The notes beneath the pieces are model-generated. The model searched no databases, was not told the origin of the DNA, and saw only the letters and a program-made list of their open reading frames with translations. 64,000 nt of DNA, taken from JAQVEM01 sp964601205 (GTDB taxonomy: Bacteria > Actinomycetota > Humimicrobiia > Humimicrobiales > Humimicrobiaceae). The DNA is taken from the NCBI GenBank assembly GCA_964601205.1, contig CAZRML010000035.1, forward strand, positions 1 to 64,000. Direction: 5' to 3'. Shown in pieces: positions 24,547 through 32,646 of this stretch. A program made the position numbers and the translations under genes. The first letter of the stretch is position 1. Every line of letters starts with the position of its first letter.

Positions 24547-25470
24547 ATGAAGCTTGTGCCCAGGATAATATTAGGTGTTGTTATACTGGTCGTGTTTTTA
24601 TTTATTGTATTTAATAGTTTTGTTGTGGTCCAGGCGGGGAATGTGAAGGTCCTTACGCAGTTTGGCAGGACTACCGGAGTGACTTTTAAGCCGGGGCTGC
24701 ATCTAAAAATACCTTTTATCCAGAATGTGGTAAATTATTCAACAAGGCAGGTTACTTATGAGACCAGTGATAATCCCGAAACAAGCAGGGCAAATTATCC
24801 TGATTATTCGGTTGATACCACATCTTCTGACGGACAGCAGATAAGGCTAAAATATACTATAAGATTTTCTATTGATGGCGAGAAGGCAGAATGGATATAC
24901 AACAACGTCGGTGACATGGATAACGTGGTGGAAAAAGTAGTAAAGACTGAAGCAAGGTCTCTGTCACGCAACATACCAAAAAAATATACCGCTGCACAGC
25001 TTTATTCTGAACAGGTGTTTGATGTACAGAGAGAAATAGGTGAGACACTGTCACCCGTATTCGGAGAAAACGGAATAATCCTGGATGAATTTTTACTCAG
25101 GAAAATAGACTTTACCGAGGAGTATTTCAATATCCTTGAAGAAAAACAGATTGCCGAGGAAAAAATCGTGGTTGAAGAGAATATTCTTGAACAGGAAAAA
25201 ATAAAGAAGGAACAGGCGATAATTAAAGCGGAAGCAGAGGCAAAACAGATTGAGATTAAAGGTGGAGCGCTCAGGGCTTATCCACAGATAATACAGCTTG
25301 AGTTTATACAAAAATTATCTCCGAATATATCCTGGGGAATACTTCCCGATGAAGGCATTGTTCCACTTATTGACCTTGGTAAGCTACAGGAAAAAACGGG
25401 CAGTTATTATCAGGAAAGTCAGGGTACAGGAGAAACAGCTACCGCGGATAACCAGGAAGATGAAAATTAA
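24547..25470 (+). CDS. SPFH/Band-7 family membrane protein (prohibitin/HflC-like)
   Basis: This 307-residue protein has one N-terminal transmembrane helix (IILGVVILVVFLFIVFNSFVV), then the SPFH domain starting VQAGNVKVLTQFGRTTGVTFKPGLHLKIPF. A charged coiled coil follows (about residues 195-250, rich in EKI/EEK and KAEAEAKQIEIKGGALRA), then an acidic tail. The order of blocks resembles HflC and prohibitins, which scaffold membrane microdomains or regulate FtsH. No hflK or ftsH partner is nearby, so I do not assign hflC. GGAG lies 8 bases before the ATG. Confidence 0.85.
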   Translation: MKLVPRIILGVVILVVFLFIVFNSFVVVQAGNVKVLTQFGRTTGVTFKPGLHLKIPFIQNVVNYSTRQVTYETSDNPETSRANYPDYSVDTTSSDGQQIRLKYTIRFSIDGEKAEWIYNNVGDMDNVVEKVVKTEARSLSRNIPKKYTAAQLYSEQVFDVQREIGETLSPVFGENGIILDEFLLRKIDFTEEYFNILEEKQIAEEKIVVEENILEQEKIKKEQAIIKAEAEAKQIEIKGGALRAYPQIIQLEFIQKLSPNISWGILPDEGIVPLIDLGKLQEKTGSYYQESQGTGETATADNQEDEN

Positions 25471-25572
25471 TGGGCATGTGCGGAACGGAAATTTAGTAGA
25501 AATAAAAGAAATGGGTTATTATTTTTAAACATAAATTAATATAAAGCATTTTTGAGGGATGTTGAGCCTGGA

Positions 25573-26178
25573 ATGAATAAAATAAGAAAGCGCTTATTGA
25601 ATTATATAGAAGAGATAAAATCGTATAATAATATTGCGAGTATATCAAAAATTGTAAGAAGGTATTTTGCAGTAAATGGTTTTGATGGAGTAATCACCGG
25701 TATAGGTGTTCTGGCCGGTAATTATATTATTGGGGTTAAAGAATACAAGCATGTAATGATAGCAGGGTTCGCAATATGTATTTCTCTTGGAGTATCCGGA
25801 ATATGGAGTGCTTACTTTAGTGAGACCGCTGAAAGGAAAAAAGAACTATTCGACCTGGAAGAGTCAGTTCTTTATAATTTAGATGAAACCGTAATCTCGA
25901 GAGCGCAAAAGTTCGCAGTAAGAATACTCGCGGCTGTAAACGGTCTATCCCCTGTTATAATGGCGTTTATTCCATTAACACCTTTTCTTTTTGGAAGGTT
26001 TTTACCCATAGATACCTGCTACTACATCGGTTTTGCGCTTGCATTTTTAATACTATTCGGAATAGGTATTTTTTTAGGAAAGATTTCCCGCGGCAATCTG
26101 GTGGTTTATGGCATTAAAATGCTTGTCGCAGGTGTTTTTTGCATTGCTCTTAGTTTGTTGCTGGAGTTGATGAAGTAA
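25573..26178 (+). CDS. VIT1/CCC1-family membrane transporter
   Basis: About 201 residues from ATG 25573; an in-frame TTG at 25552 would add seven. The signature of the vacuolar-iron-transporter family is present: VNGFDGVITGIGVLAG in helix 1, then ISLGVSGIWSAYFSETAERKKELFDLEESV. The helix 2 to cytoplasmic loop carries the acidic residues typical of this family. Three more hydrophobic segments follow. Relatives move Fe2+ or Mn2+ across membranes; the substrate here is inferred from family only. It converges on glnA across a shared terminator. Confidence 0.75.
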   Translation: MNKIRKRLLNYIEEIKSYNNIASISKIVRRYFAVNGFDGVITGIGVLAGNYIIGVKEYKHVMIAGFAICISLGVSGIWSAYFSETAERKKELFDLEESVLYNLDETVISRAQKFAVRILAAVNGLSPVIMAFIPLTPFLFGRFLPIDTCYYIGFALAFLILFGIGIFLGKISRGNLVVYGIKMLVAGVFCIALSLLLELMK

Positions 26179-26190
26179 GAATTAAATGGA

Positions 26191-26245
26191 GAAAAGACAA
26201 AAAGTCGCGGACAGAGGCCACCGGACTTTTTGTCTTTTCTTTTTT
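26191..26245. terminator. Bidirectional terminator between the VIT1-like gene and glnA
   Basis: Arms 26191-26206 and 26224-26239 are exact 16-base inverted repeats (GAAAAGACAAAAAGTC), extended inward by CGG/CCG around a small bulge. T-runs lie on both strands. It serves the convergent genes on either side. Confidence 0.9.
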
Positions 26246-26261
26246 TAAGATAAGCCGGAGA

Positions 26262-27599
26262 TCATAAAATCGGGAGATAAGAATCAAGCTCGTATTTTGA
26301 AACGTGGGTTCTGTATCTGTCCCATTCAATTTTTTTATTTTCTATAAATTTATAAAATATATGGTCTCCAAGGGTTTCCTGGACAAGGTCACTTTTTTCC
26401 ATTAATTTTACTGCTTCAAGAAGGTTATCCGGGAGGGTTTCTATTTTTGATTCTTCTCTTTTCAAAACATCCATATCAAAAATATTTTCTTCAATTGGTT
26501 TTGGAAGGAGATATTTATTCTTTACACCCTCCAGACCTGCCGCAAGCATAACACTGAATGCGAGGTATGGGTTGCAGGCCGGGTCAGGGCACCTGAATTC
26601 TACTCTGGTTGATGTTTCTTTACCCGGTTTGTACATGGGCACTCTTACAAGTGTTGACCTGTTTCTTCTGGCCCAGGAGATATAAACAGGAGCTTCATAA
26701 CCGGGGACCAGCCTCTTGTAGGAGTTTACCCACTGGTTAGTTATGGCTACTATTTCCTTGCAGTGCCTGAGTATACCTGCTATATAGTATTTGCCGGTGT
26801 CAGATAGATGATATTGGTCACCTGGATCGTAAAATGCATTTTTATCTCCTTTGAACAGGGATTGATGGGTGTGCATTCCGCTTCCATTCACTCCAAATAT
26901 TGGCTTGGGCATAAAAGTAGCGTATACGCCGTGCCTGGTTGCAACTTCCTTTACTATGAGTCTATAAGTCATAGCGTTATCGGCCATAGTGAGAGCATCT
27001 GTATACCTCAGGTCTATTTCATGTTGCGAGGGGGCAACCTCATGATGGGAATATTCCACGCCTATGCCCATTGATTCTAAATAAAGAACCGTGTTTCTTC
27101 TTAGCTCGCTTGCCACATCAAGAGTGGTCAGGTCAAAGTATCCTCCTTTATCCAGTATCTGAGGTTCACCTGTATCATTTTTAAAATAGAAAAATTCCAG
27201 CTCGGGACCAACATAGAATGTAAAACCCATATCTTTTGCTTTTTTTAGCATTTTTTTGAGAACCCATCTCGGGTCCCCCTTGAAATTTGACCCATCTGGC
27301 TCAAGTATGTCACAGAAAATCCTGGCAACCCCATTTTCTTCGGGACTCCAGGGAAGTATCTGAAAAGTATTTGGGTCGGGCATTGCAATAACGTCACTTT
27401 CTTCTATCCTTGAAAACCCCTCAATGGATGAGCCGTCAAAACCCATACCTTCAGTTAGCGCGCTTTCCAGTTCTTCAACTGTTATGGCAAAGCTTTTTAG
27501 AAACCCCTGGACATCTGTAAACCAGAGCCTTATAAACTTTATATTATGGTCATGAGCTTTTTTTAGAACATATTCTTTCATCTCATCATTTTTTTCCAT
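26262..27599 (-). CDS. glnA: Glutamine synthetase, type I (GSI-alpha-like)
   Basis: This 445-residue protein makes glutamine from glutamate, ammonia and ATP. Signatures are GFDGSSIEGFSRIEESD, EFFYFKNDTGEP, YSHHEVAPSQHEIDLRY, NGSGMHTHQSLF, APVYISWARRNRSTLVRVP and EFRCPDPACNPYLA. The length and the KPIEENIFDMD segment lack the adenylylation tyrosine of GSI-beta enzymes (NLYDLP), so it is probably not controlled by adenylylation. Instead it lies about 350 bases downstream of a GlnR-like operator with a TATAAT box, and the glnR-like gene is next upstream. Confidence 0.97.
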   Translation of the reverse strand: MEKNDEMKEYVLKKAHDHNIKFIRLWFTDVQGFLKSFAITVEELESALTEGMGFDGSSIEGFSRIEESDVIAMPDPNTFQILPWSPEENGVARIFCDILEPDGSNFKGDPRWVLKKMLKKAKDMGFTFYVGPELEFFYFKNDTGEPQILDKGGYFDLTTLDVASELRRNTVLYLESMGIGVEYSHHEVAPSQHEIDLRYTDALTMADNAMTYRLIVKEVATRHGVYATFMPKPIFGVNGSGMHTHQSLFKGDKNAFYDPGDQYHLSDTGKYYIAGILRHCKEIVAITNQWVNSYKRLVPGYEAPVYISWARRNRSTLVRVPMYKPGKETSTRVEFRCPDPACNPYLAFSVMLAAGLEGVKNKYLLPKPIEENIFDMDVLKREESKIETLPDNLLEAVKLMEKSDLVQETLGDHIFYKFIENKKIEWDRYRTHVSKYELDSYLPIL

Positions 27600-27748
27600 G
27601 TCGTCACTCCCCCTGTTCTGGTGATTAATTTTAATAATTAATTAGTTTTATATTTGTACTGAGAATTAAGTTTTTAAATTTCATAACATTATAGCCTAAT
27701 TTCTGGTAAAAATTTATCTAAAAAATGTTAAATCTATGTTAAATCTGG

Positions 27749-27771
27749 GAGCCTGCTAAAAGCGCAGGCTC
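27749..27771 (-). other. Stable hairpin in the glnA leader
   Basis: GAGCCTGC (27749-27756) and GCAGGCTC (27764-27771) form a perfect 8-bp GC-rich stem with a 7-base loop, about 150 bases upstream of the glnA ATG and inside its predicted leader. There is no adjacent T-run on the minus strand. Its role is unknown. The rest of the 27600-27950 leader shows no ORF. Confidence 0.5.
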
Positions 27772-27952
27772 AGCCAATGGCCTTTTTACCCTTCTTTTAA
27801 GGCTCTTGTTCTAATGCATCCCGGAGGTCAATGACAGAGCTTTTTCCATTCAAAATAGATTAATCATTCCTCTATATAAAATCAGATTACCTACCATATC
27901 AGGTTTTAAGCTGCACGATATATGATTGACGTAATGAAGATAGGTTGGTGAA

Positions 27953-28006
27953 ATTATACAGCATAAAAATTTCATGCAGGTTACGGTTCCGTTAAGAATG
28001 TGTAAA
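27953..28006 (-). promoter_or_regulatory. glnA promoter with GlnR-like operator ladder
   Basis: On the minus strand TTTAC-N6-TTAAC-N6-GTAAC-N6-GAAAT (28006 down to 27969) gives four 5-mers at exact 11-base steps. The last pair, GTAAC-N6-GAAAT, fits the actinobacterial GlnR consensus (GTnAC-N6-GAAAC). A TATAAT (27953-27958) follows 10 bases later with no good -35, as expected for an activator-dependent promoter. Confidence 0.65.
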
Positions 28007-28063
28007 TTTTAGCAACTTAGTGTTTTGAGTGAAATAAACGGTTTAGTTTAATTAATAAATAAA

Positions 28064-28753
28064 TTAAACCTGAACCCGGGAAGAGAACATATAGCCAACG
28101 TTTCTTACGGTTTTTAACATAAGATTATAAGGGGATGGGATTTTAGAACGCAGTCTTCTAATATGAACATCAATTGTCCGGCTGCCCCCGTAAAAATCAT
28201 ATTCCCAGATAATGGAAAGAAGTTTATTTCTGGTAAAAACTTTATTTTGATTCTGCAGGAGTAGCTTTAGAAGCTCAAATTCTTTAAAAGTCAGTTCAAT
28301 TGTGGTGTCGTTGACCTTAAGTTCATATTTATCAAAGTTTAACACAAGCCCGTCTAACACAATAGCATTTTCTGGAGGATAAATACCTTTCCTTATAAGA
28401 ACAGCTTTTACCCTGATGGCAAGTTCTTTTTTAATATTTTCCGGGAAGCAAAAATCATCAAACTTGATTCCGCTTTCAAACAGGAGATCAGCGCAGCTAA
28501 AATCCAGCAACGCAATCTTTGCTATATCTGTTTCCCCTTTGCTTTTTAGTTCATTTTTGATAATAGTAATATCAGCAGTATTTTTAGCGGTAAAATGTAA
28601 AATTATCAATTTAGCACCTTTAAGGTCAGCAGCGAATTTTTCAGGGCTGTCAGGTAACTGCATATTGAAATTACCTGTGTTTAGAACATTTTTTATTACA
28701 CCTTCAAGCGCCCTGTTATCCGAAAAAAGCAGTGTTTTAATTGAATAAACCAT
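28064..28753 (-). CDS. glnR: GlnR-like orphan OmpR-family nitrogen regulator
   Basis: This 229-residue protein has a degenerate receiver domain (about 1-115) and a winged-helix OmpR/PhoB domain. The latter reads ELTFKEFELLKLLLQNQN, VFTRNKLLSIIWEYDFYGG, RTIDVHIRRLRSKI and KTVRNVGYMF, which is strikingly close to actinobacterial GlnR. In the receiver, the position of the phospho-accepting aspartate after strand 3 is replaced (LIILHFTAKN), so phosphorylation is unlikely. No histidine kinase is adjacent. It lies just upstream of glnA, whose promoter has a GlnR-like box. The assignment rests on sequence resemblance recalled from the family. Confidence 0.8.
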   Translation of the reverse strand: MVYSIKTLLFSDNRALEGVIKNVLNTGNFNMQLPDSPEKFAADLKGAKLIILHFTAKNTADITIIKNELKSKGETDIAKIALLDFSCADLLFESGIKFDDFCFPENIKKELAIRVKAVLIRKGIYPPENAIVLDGLVLNFDKYELKVNDTTIELTFKEFELLKLLLQNQNKVFTRNKLLSIIWEYDFYGGSRTIDVHIRRLRSKIPSPYNLMLKTVRNVGYMFSSRVQV

Positions 28754-28937
28754 AGTTATGTACGGTTAAAAATTTAAAAAATATACAATTTTATATTATA
28801 GAGTAATTTAATATATAGTAAAAGCAAAGAGGTCTGCCCGGATAATATAAAAACAGTGGATTTTATTATTTTTAATCGTAGATGAAAACAAATTTAAATA
28901 ATTGATAATATAGTTATCTAATTCTATAATTATTTTA

Positions 28938-28966
28938 TTGATTTAGTAAAAATAATAAAATAATAC
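28938..28966 (+). promoter_or_regulatory. Possible galK promoter
   Basis: TTGATT (28938-28943), a 17-base spacer and TAATAC (28961-28966) lie 70 bases before the galK ATG in very AT-rich DNA, so chance similarity is possible. Confidence 0.4.
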
Positions 28967-29036
28967 TAATTAGTAGTTTCACGGATAATATTAAAAATTA
29001 AAATTAAAGATAACTATAAGGCAGGGATAATATTCA

Positions 29037-30263
29037 ATGGAAAAAGCAAAAATCAATAATTGTTTTAAAGAATTACAGGATTTATATCTGGATAGGTTTG
29101 CAAAAAGTGAAAGAGAAAGAAAAGATATATTAAAAAATAAAAGACTTTTAAATATTCTGTCCCCGGGAAGAATAAATATCATCGGAGAACACACAGATTA
29201 TAATCTGGGGCTGTCAATAAATGCGGCGATAGATAAACATATATTTATAACGGGTTATAAAAATGATTCAGACTACATAGAAGTTTATACTAAATACCTG
29301 GGTGGTTCTGCTAGATTTCTTTTGGAAGATATCATTTTTGATAAAAGTAAACACTGGACAAATTATATAAGGGGCGTTGTAAAGGAATATATCCAGAAAG
29401 GTCACAAAATTTCAGGTTTTAACATGATCTTAGACAGCAACCTTCCTGTAGGCGCCGGCATAAGTTCCTCTGCTGCTCTTGAAGTTGGGGTAGCAAAGTT
29501 TATTGAGGAGCTTTTTGGTTTAAAGGTTAGCAGAAAGACAATGGTAACCCTGTGCAACAGCGCAGAGAACAATTTTGTAGGATTAAACTGTGGATTTATG
29601 GACCAGTTCTCGGTTGCATATGGTAAAAAAGATTACGTGATTTTTCTAAAATTTAAGGACCTCTCTTATGAATATATTCCGTTCAACCTTGGCGATAATC
29701 TGATTTTAATTATTAATTCAAAAGAGGGAAGAAATCTTGCTGATACCGAATACAATAAAAGAAGAAAAGAATGCAATGATGCGGTAAAATTGATATCCAC
29801 CGTAATTGGTGGAAGAAAAATTGAATCCCTATCAGATATTAGCCAGGAAATGCTTGGCGGGCTGGAAAACAGCATGCCCGAAAAACTTTTTAGGAGAACA
29901 AGACATGTAGTAACCGAGAATAATAGGGTTTTACGGGCGAAAGAGAATCTTCTTAAAGGGGACATCAAAGAGCTGGGCCGGATATTATATGAATCACATA
30001 AAAGCTTAAAAAATGATTATGAAGTATCAACAAGAAAGCTTGATTATCTGGTAAATGAGCTTGGTAAAATTAAAGGTGTCTATGGCGCAAGATTAATGGG
30101 AGCAGGTTTTGGGGGGAGCGTTATAAGCATTATCAGCAGGGATAGTATCAATGATATTAAAAATATTACAGGCAAAAGTTTCTTAAAAAAATTTAATGTT
30201 ACCCCTGACTTTATAGAGTGTTTATTATCAGATGGAACCAGGATGGTAAAATCCGTGAATTAG
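29037..30263 (+). CDS. galK: Galactokinase
   Basis: This 408-residue GHMP kinase phosphorylates galactose at C1, the first step of the Leloir route. Visible motifs are the galactokinase signature PGRINIIGEHTDYNLGLS (about residue 43), the GHMP ATP loop LPVGAGISSSAALEVG, the substrate-binding NFVGLNCGFMDQF, and the C-terminal GARLMGAGFGGSVISI. The length is near the family average, with a somewhat long N-terminus. galT is 4 kb downstream, separated by a sugar ABC transporter. Confidence 0.95.
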   Translation: MEKAKINNCFKELQDLYLDRFAKSERERKDILKNKRLLNILSPGRINIIGEHTDYNLGLSINAAIDKHIFITGYKNDSDYIEVYTKYLGGSARFLLEDIIFDKSKHWTNYIRGVVKEYIQKGHKISGFNMILDSNLPVGAGISSSAALEVGVAKFIEELFGLKVSRKTMVTLCNSAENNFVGLNCGFMDQFSVAYGKKDYVIFLKFKDLSYEYIPFNLGDNLILIINSKEGRNLADTEYNKRRKECNDAVKLISTVIGGRKIESLSDISQEMLGGLENSMPEKLFRRTRHVVTENNRVLRAKENLLKGDIKELGRILYESHKSLKNDYEVSTRKLDYLVNELGKIKGVYGARLMGAGFGGSVISIISRDSINDIKNITGKSFLKKFNVTPDFIECLLSDGTRMVKSVN

Positions 30264-30341
30264 GATATAGCTGCGAGCCGATAAAAGAGTGGGCTAAAGA
30301 GCCATACTAAAAAATAAAAAAAGAACTTAGACCGGGTAAAT

Positions 30342-30377
30342 TTGACAAAATTTCAATAGTTAGTTAAAATTATTAAC
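30342..30377 (+). promoter_or_regulatory. Sigma70-type promoter with overlapping operator for the second sugar ABC operon
   Basis: TTGACA (30342-30347), a 17-base spacer and TAAAAT (30365-30370). The overlapping 19-mer GTTAGTTAAAATTATTAAC (30359-30377) has the same GTTA/TAAC architecture as the sites at 1806 and 3986, here closer to a true palindrome. The leader before the binding-protein ATG is about 270 bases. Confidence 0.75.
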
Positions 30378-30513
30378 TATAATATTTTCAAATCCAAACT
30401 TAATCAGAAATAAAATAACATTATGAAAACACCCATAGAATACAGAGCATAAAACATCTATAGCACTATTAATACAATCATATTTTGTAATAAATATTGA
30501 GAAAGAAAAGACA

Positions 30514-30572
30514 GGAGGTGAGGTATCGGCTACTTAATAAAGAGATCTGCACATATACAGGAACAGATGCAG
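30514..30572 (+). promoter_or_regulatory. Leader element upstream of the second binding-protein gene
   Basis: GGAGGTGA (30514-30521) is followed after 19 bases by AGAGATCTGC and then a complementary CAGATGC, a variant of the leader motif seen at 1641-1684 and 3838-3868. A frame open from the GTG in this motif runs into the binding-protein gene, but the real start is the ATG at 30644. Confidence 0.4.
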
Positions 30573-30643
30573 GTATTTCGAGAGTATATCCAGGAGGCAA
30601 TTTTACTAAAAGCTCTGAAAAAATAAGAAAGGAGATACAAAAA

Positions 30644-31678
30644 ATGAGAAAGCTATTATTATGGCTGGTTATTCTTGCAGTCAGTATATCTATGGTTTTA
30701 TCTTTATCATTATACGGATGTAAGGAGGAAGAAGCTCCGGCCGGGGCAGAAGAAGTAACAGAAGGTAAACATTTTGAAGGAATAGACATATGGTTTTTCC
30801 CCGGGGGGCCGGAAGGAGGACCATTCGCAAGTGTGGTATATAATGGTGCAAAGGCTGCGGAAGAGGACCTGGGGCCTAACGTTACATACGTCTGGTCTGA
30901 CTGGAATGTTGAAACAATGATTTCGCAGTTCAAAGAAGCTATCGCAGCAGAGCCTGATGGTATTTGTGTTATGGGGCACCCGGGAGATGTTGCATTCGGT
31001 CCCCTGATAGATGATGCTGTATCAGAAGGGATTATAGTAACAAGCCAGAATACTGAACTTCCAGAATCCGAAGCAAAATACGGCGCCAATGGTTTTGGTT
31101 ATGTCGGTGCTTCTAACTATAATGCTGGACTCTCACTGGGAAGACAGGCAGTAATGGAATTTGGTCTTGGCGAAGGAGATAGGGCTCTTGTCTGGGGTCT
31201 TCTGGCGCAGGCAGACCGCGGGCTAAGATCACAGGGCTGCATAGATGGCCTGGAAGAAGCCGGTCTGGTTGTTGACTATATTGAAATAAGTGACGAAGTT
31301 AATGCAGATGCAACTCTTGGTACACCTGTAGTAAGCGGCTATGTATCAGCAAATCCAGATGTTAAGTTAATAATAACTGACCATGGAGCTCTCACTTCAA
31401 CAGCTGAAGCTTATGGCAAGGGTGCAGGCCTGGAACCGGGCGAAGTTAATTTTGCGGGGTTCGACCTGTCAGCAGCTTCTGTTGAAGCTATTAAGTCTGG
31501 ATACCTGGGACTAATAATTGACCAGCAGCCATGGCTGCAGGGATATCTACCAATTTTACAGGTTTGCCTGACCGAGAAATACTATTTTGCAGGTCTCCAT
31601 ATTGATACCGGGAGCGGTTTTGTAAATGCGGATAATGTGGACCTTCTTACGGAACTTGCGGAGAAAGGAATTAGATAA
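30644..31678 (+). CDS. Sugar ABC transporter substrate-binding lipoprotein
   Basis: About 344 residues from ATG 30644, chosen because GGAG precedes it and a signal peptide follows at once (MRKLLLWLVILAVSISMVLSLSLYGC, cleavage before Cys). The mature part is a Peripla_BP_4 fold: GIDIWFFPGGPEGGPFASVVYNG, PDGICVMGHPGDVAFG and LIITDHGALTSTAEAYGKG. The signal peptide and acidic linker resemble the binding protein at 443-1486, but the ligand domain differs (RbsB-like versus YtfQ-like). It heads an operon with one ATPase and one permease gene. The ligand is unknown. Confidence 0.92.
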   Translation: MRKLLLWLVILAVSISMVLSLSLYGCKEEEAPAGAEEVTEGKHFEGIDIWFFPGGPEGGPFASVVYNGAKAAEEDLGPNVTYVWSDWNVETMISQFKEAIAAEPDGICVMGHPGDVAFGPLIDDAVSEGIIVTSQNTELPESEAKYGANGFGYVGASNYNAGLSLGRQAVMEFGLGEGDRALVWGLLAQADRGLRSQGCIDGLEEAGLVVDYIEISDEVNADATLGTPVVSGYVSANPDVKLIITDHGALTSTAEAYGKGAGLEPGEVNFAGFDLSAASVEAIKSGYLGLIIDQQPWLQGYLPILQVCLTEKYYFAGLHIDTGSGFVNADNVDLLTELAEKGIR

Positions 31679-31681
31679 CTT

Positions 31682-32485
31682 ATGGAAAATAACGCAGTAA
31701 ATTCTCCAGCACAGACTCCATCAGAAAATTCACCTCTGGTAAAAATGATAGATATACACAAATCATATGGGGCAGTTACTGCGTTAAATGGAGTGGATTT
31801 TACTGTTGGGAGAAATGAAATTGTTGGGCTTATAGGAGATAATGGTGCAGGAAAATCTACTCTTATCAAAGTACTTACAGGGGTAGAGAAACAGGATAAG
31901 GGAAAGATTTACTGGAAGGGTGAAAAAATAAAGAAACACACAGTTGAGAATTCCCGGAATATAGGGATTGAAACTGTTTTTCAGGACAGGGCTCTTGCAG
32001 AGAACCAGAATATATGGCGGAACCTTTTTATGGGAAGAGAATTAACCTATGGACGGACGGGATTTATAAAAATTGGTAAGTCACAAAAGGAAGCTATTAA
32101 TCTGTTAAGAAAGATGGTAGGGCTTACCCAGTCGGGTCTCGCTCCAAATCTGGGTGTGATGGGACTATCCGGTGGAGAAAAGCAGGGGATAGCAATAGCA
32201 AGAGCTCTTTATTTTGATGCCCAATTAATCATCCTGGACGAACCCACCAACAATCTTTCGCTTTCTGAGACAAATAAAGTGCTGGAATTTGTAAAGTGGA
32301 TAAAAGAGAATAGAAAATCCTGCATTTTTATAACCCATAGCATTTATCACGTTTACTCTGTGGCAGAGAGATTTGTGATTATGGATCGCGGCAATATCAT
32401 AGGAGAGTTTCTTAAGAGGGACCTCTCGCTGGATGAGCTTGTTGAGAAGCTGGAATATGTAGCCAAACATGGTGTATTAAATTAG
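31682..32485 (+). CDS. Sugar ABC transporter ATP-binding protein (single ATPase domain)
   Basis: This 267-residue protein has one complete ABC domain: Walker A GDNGAGKSTLIKVL, Q-loop TVFQDRALAENQ, signature LSGGEKQGIAIARAL, Walker B LIILDEPTNNLS and switch His ITHS. The Q-loop and the LSETNKVLEFVKWI segment resemble FrcA-like ATPases of ribose/fructose-type importers, which work as homodimers, unlike the double RbsA type likely in the first cluster. It starts 3 bases after the binding-protein stop. A hairpin separates it from the permease gene. Confidence 0.93.
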   Translation: MENNAVNSPAQTPSENSPLVKMIDIHKSYGAVTALNGVDFTVGRNEIVGLIGDNGAGKSTLIKVLTGVEKQDKGKIYWKGEKIKKHTVENSRNIGIETVFQDRALAENQNIWRNLFMGRELTYGRTGFIKIGKSQKEAINLLRKMVGLTQSGLAPNLGVMGLSGGEKQGIAIARALYFDAQLIILDEPTNNLSLSETNKVLEFVKWIKENRKSCIFITHSIYHVYSVAERFVIMDRGNIIGEFLKRDLSLDELVEKLEYVAKHGVLN

Positions 32486-32527
32486 AATGATAATAGAGGG
32501 CAGCAACATGGCTATAAAATAAATTGA

Positions 32528-32564
32528 TTTTGCCCTGGTTATAAGAAATTATGCCAGGGCAAAA
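32528..32564 (+). other. Intercistronic hairpin between ATPase and permease genes
   Basis: TTTTGCCCTGG (32528-32538) and CCAGGGCAAAA (32554-32564) pair perfectly over 11 bp around a 15-base loop. No T-run follows. It may stabilise the upstream mRNA or reduce permease expression. Confidence 0.6.
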
Positions 32565-32646
32565 CTATTAATATACTAGTAAAAATTGTCCTGAGATCTG
32601 AATCACATTATTTTCCAAATACAGGGTCCTGTTAGAAGGGAAATAA

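Noticed and set aside
27749..27790. Terminator on the plus strand near 27750-27790
   Set aside because: Two hairpins and a short T-run occur on the plus strand, but no plus-strand gene ends nearby. The stem is more likely part of the glnA leader on the minus strand.
30497..30643. N-terminal extension of 49 codons on the second binding protein
   Set aside because: The frame is open, but a proper ribosome-binding site and signal peptide begin at ATG 30644. The extra part overlaps the conserved leader motif.
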